DNA of 22,692 nucleotides from Oscillospiraceae bacterium (GTDB taxonomy: Bacteria > Bacillota > Clostridia > Oscillospirales > Oscillospiraceae), in NCBI GenBank assembly GCA_029067025.1, contig JAIEFH010000102.1:1-22692 (forward strand). The letters run 5' to 3'. Shown here piece by piece: positions 20,555-22,692 of the stretch (the first letter of the stretch is position 1; every line of letters starts with the position of its first letter). Below the pieces are notes generated by a model. That model had not been told where the DNA came from and ran no database searches. It saw only the letters and a list, made by a program, of their open reading frames with translations. The translations under genes and the position numbers were made by a program.

Positions 20555-21280
20555 CTAATCCAGCGCCAGGGAGGCATCCAACAGCTTTTTCGTGTAGGGG
20601 TGCTTGGGGCGGTCGTAGATCTCGTCCACGTCCCCCGCTTCCACGATCTCGCCCCCTGTCATCACCGCCACCCGGTCGCAGAGCTGGTACACCACCGCCA
20701 GGTCGTGGGAGATGAACAGGTAGGACAGGCCCAGCCTTTCCTTCAAATCCGCCAATAAGCGGAGGATTTGGGCCTGCAAGGTCACATCCAGCGCGGACAC
20801 CGGTTCGTCCAGCACGATGAGCTTGCTGCCTTGGATCAGCGCGGCGGCAATGGCCACCCGCTGCCGCTGGCCGCCGGAGAGCTGGGCGGGCTTGCGGCCC
20901 AGATGCTCCTCCTCCAGCCCCACCAGGGACAGCAGCTCCGCCACCTTTTCACGGCGCCGGTCTTTGTCCTTTACCCCGGCGGCCCGGAGGGGTTCTTCCA
21001 GAATCCACCCCACCGTCTTAGCCGGGTTCAGCGAGCCGTAGGGGTCTTGAAACACCATCTGGGGCCGCTGGCTGTTGACGGTCAGCTCCCCCGTGATGTC
21101 GGTGACCATGCCCAGCACACACTTGGCCAGAGTGGTCTTGCCCGAGCCGGACTCGCCCACAATACCCAGCACCTCGCCGGGGGCCAGCTCCACGGACACG
21201 TCCCAGAGCACCTGCTTGCGCTCCTTGCCCTTCCCGTACCAACTGTTGAGGTTTCGGACGCGAACAATAGGTTCACTCAC
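20555..21280 (-). CDS. Oligopeptide/dipeptide/nickel-type ABC transporter ATP-binding protein (DppF-like, compact)
   Basis: A 241-residue ATPase that would form one of the two nucleotide-binding subunits of a peptide/nickel-type importer. Motifs: Walker A GESGSGKTT (42-50), Q-loop Gln78 in MVFQDPYGSLNP, signature LSGGQRQR (134-141), Walker B LIVLDEP (154-160) and His192. FQDPYGSLNP marks the DppF/OppF side of the pair. It is much shorter than the usual roughly 320 residues: it stops at HPYTKKLLDASLALD with no Cys-containing C-terminal extension, and the beta-hairpin between Walker A and the Q-loop is also short. The GTG start overlaps the end of the DppD-like gene by eight bases, so the two are coupled. 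Substrate unknown. Confidence 0.9.
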   Translation of the reverse strand: MSEPIVRVRNLNSWYGKGKERKQVLWDVSVELAPGEVLGIVGESGSGKTTLAKCVLGMVTDITGELTVNSQRPQMVFQDPYGSLNPAKTVGWILEEPLRAAGVKDKDRRREKVAELLSLVGLEEEHLGRKPAQLSGGQRQRVAIAAALIQGSKLIVLDEPVSALDVTLQAQILRLLADLKERLGLSYLFISHDLAVVYQLCDRVAVMTGGEIVEAGDVDEIYDRPKHPYTKKLLDASLALD

Positions 21281-22082
21281 CGTTCCCGCCCCCTCTCAGC
21301 TTTTTTCGGGCAGGCCGGGACGCGATGAGCAGCTTGGTGTAATCCTCCCGGGGGTGGTAGAACACGTCGTCCACCGGCCCCGACTCCACGATCTTCCCCT
21401 GCTTCATCACCACCACCCGGCCGCACAGGGCCTTCACCACCCCCAGGTCGTGGGAGATGAACAGGATGGCGGTGCCCTCCCTGCGGTTGATGTCCTTCAG
21501 CGTCTCCAAAATCTGGGCCTGTATGGTCACATCCAGCGCCGTCGTCGGCTCGTCGGCAATGAGCAGCCGGGGCCGCAGCACCAGCGCCGAGGCGATCATC
21601 ACCCGCTGGCGCATTCCGCCCGACAGCTGGTGGGGATACTGGCGGTATACCGCCTCCGGGTCGGGCAGGCCCGCCAGCGCCATGGCGCCAAGGGCACGGG
21701 CTTTCCGCGCGGCCCGGGACAGCTTCTCGTGGATGCGCAGGGACTCCTCCACCTGCTTGCCGATGCGCATGGTAGGGTTCAGGCTGGTCATGGGCTCCTG
21801 GAAGATGATGGACAGATCCCGGCCCTGGTACTGCCGCAGCTCAGCCCGGGACAGGGGCAGCAGGTCTGTCCCCTCGAACACCGCACTGCCGCTCACCGTC
21901 ACCTGGGAGCGGCGGATGAGCCCCATCAGGGCGTGGGCGGTCATGGATTTGCCCGAGCCGGACTCGCCCACGATGCCCACAATCTCCCCTTCTTCCATCC
22001 GGAGCGAAAAGCGGTCAACAGCGGTAAAGGGTTCCCCCCTGTCGGTGAACACCACCGACAAATCCCGAATATCCAGCATCAT
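21273..22082 (-). CDS. Oligopeptide/dipeptide/nickel-type ABC transporter ATP-binding protein (DppD-like)
   Basis: A 269-residue ATPase, partner of the DppF-like subunit. Motifs: Walker A GESGSGKS (39-46), Q-loop Gln95 in FQEPMTSLNP, signature LSGGMRQR (153-160), Walker B LLIADEP (173-179) and His211 in FISHDLGVV. FQEPMTSLNP and LSGGMRQR are diagnostic of the DppD/OppD side. The C-terminus is short, without the usual extension beyond HPREDYTKLLI, as in its partner. The ATG at 22082 overlaps the permease stop as ATGATG, with GGGGTGG upstream; ATG 22079 is an equally possible start one codon later. The operon runs right to left and its promoter is outside the window. Confidence 0.92.
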   Translation of the reverse strand: MMLDIRDLSVVFTDRGEPFTAVDRFSLRMEEGEIVGIVGESGSGKSMTAHALMGLIRRSQVTVSGSAVFEGTDLLPLSRAELRQYQGRDLSIIFQEPMTSLNPTMRIGKQVEESLRIHEKLSRAARKARALGAMALAGLPDPEAVYRQYPHQLSGGMRQRVMIASALVLRPRLLIADEPTTALDVTIQAQILETLKDINRREGTAILFISHDLGVVKALCGRVVVMKQGKIVESGPVDDVFYHPREDYTKLLIASRPARKKLRGGGNGE

Positions 22083-22692
22083 GACGCCACCCCCATCCGC
22101 TCCCGGATGCCCTCGCCCAGCAGGCCCACGCCCAGAATGAGCAGAATGACCACCGCCGCCGGAAAGGCCGTACACCAGGGCAGGGTGAAGAAATATCCCT
22201 GGGCGTCCTTGAGCATATAGCCCAGACTGGGCTCCTGGGCGCTGACGCCGATGCCCAGATAGCTCATGGACGCCTCCGCCAACACCGCGTTATTAAACCC
22301 AATCGTCAATCCAGACAGTAATACCGGCCACGTGTTGGGCAGGATATGGACGAAGATGACGCGCAGGTCGGACACCCCCATCAGCCGGGCCGACTGAACG
22401 AAATCCCGATCCCGGTACTTGAGAAACTCCCCCCGGACAAGCCGGGCAAAGCTGGGGATAAACAGCACTCCCAACGCCCCAATGACGTTGTACTTCCCCG
22501 GCCCGGTGACCGCCAGCACCACCATGGCCAGCAGCACACTGGGGAAGGCTGCAATGGCGTCGCACAGGCGCATGATGAGGGCGTCGGCCGCGCCGCCGTA
22601 GTAGCCGCACAGCGCGCCGATCACCAGCCCGCACACCGCCCCCACCGCCAGCACCTCCAGCGCGATGGTCAGCGTGGAACCCGCCCCCTCCA
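22079..22692 (-). CDS. Oligopeptide-type ABC transporter permease (DppC/OppC-like), 5' end outside window
   Basis: The reading frame is open to the right edge of the window, upstream of the first internal GTG, so the N-terminus lies beyond 22692. About 204 residues are visible, covering most of the BPD_transp_1 domain with about five membrane helices (for example VLAVGAVCGLVIGALCGYY and ILLILGVGLLGEGI). The cytoplasmic coupling (EAA) loop is RDRDFVQSARLMGVSDLRVI, followed by HILPNTWPV, and SMSYLGIGVSAQEPSLG is typical of the DppC/OppC side. It is coupled to the DppD-like ATPase by a start/stop overlap. The DppB-like permease and binding protein would be expected further right. Confidence 0.92.
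   Translation of the reverse strand, partial: EGAGSTLTIALEVLAVGAVCGLVIGALCGYYGGAADALIMRLCDAIAAFPSVLLAMVVLAVTGPGKYNVIGALGVLFIPSFARLVRGEFLKYRDRDFVQSARLMGVSDLRVIFVHILPNTWPVLLSGLTIGFNNAVLAEASMSYLGIGVSAQEPSLGYMLKDAQGYFFTLPWCTAFPAAVVILLILGVGLLGEGIRERMGVAS

Overview
The window reads as a chromosomal segment of a GC-rich, spore-forming anaerobic member of the Clostridia, most like the Oscillospiraceae (Flavonifractor/Lawsonibacter/Pseudoflavonifractor-type gut bacteria). This is an inference from several things seen together: LexA with a Gram-positive type box, a BofA sporulation protein beside DUF2508, a group B-like [FeFe] hydrogenase, a guanine-class purine riboswitch, strong TTGACA/TATAAT promoters, AGGAGG-type ribosome binding sites, and GC-rich codon use. 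No database search was possible, so the taxon is a best guess.

Layout. 1-255: C-terminal end of a DUF1461 membrane protein. 379-981: lexA, with a promoter overlapped by a LexA-like box. 1230-2729: malQ, convergent with a UgpC/MsmK-type sugar ABC ATPase (2781-3971, minus); the two share one bidirectional terminator. 4492-5982: a stand-alone [FeFe] hydrogenase-like protein, divergent from the ATPase. 6032-6793 (minus): an AT-richer TraX-family membrane protein. 6975-9401: leuS, followed by a 46-codon membrane ORF. 9711-9896: rpsU. 10044-10540: DUF2508 and bofA, overlapping by 4 bases and preceded by a sigma-E-like promoter. 10751-11839: a membrane-anchored DUF4015-like putative glycoside hydrolase. 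11880-12062: a cluster of palindromes and a duplicated gene end. 12041-13465 (minus): an NCS2 purine permease under a purine riboswitch, divergent from a phosphoribosyltransferase (13834-14385). 14585-15574: a transglutaminase-like lipoprotein. 15702-19576: a six-gene type IV pilus-like operon (PilC/GspF, four small membrane-anchored proteins, PilT). 19743-20480: an SDR oxidoreductase. 20555-22692 (minus): an oligopeptide-type ABC operon running off the right edge.

How the parts work together. MalQ and the UgpC-type ATPase fit alpha-glucan/maltodextrin uptake and processing. The riboswitch-controlled permease and the divergent phosphoribosyltransferase fit purine salvage. DUF2508-BofA fits mother-cell control of sigma-K activation. 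The most unusual block is the compact pilus operon: it has a retraction-type ATPase but no extension ATPase, major pilin or prepilin peptidase, and its small proteins lack the usual GFTLxE prepilin signature.

No tRNA, rRNA, CRISPR array, transposase or phage gene was recognised.
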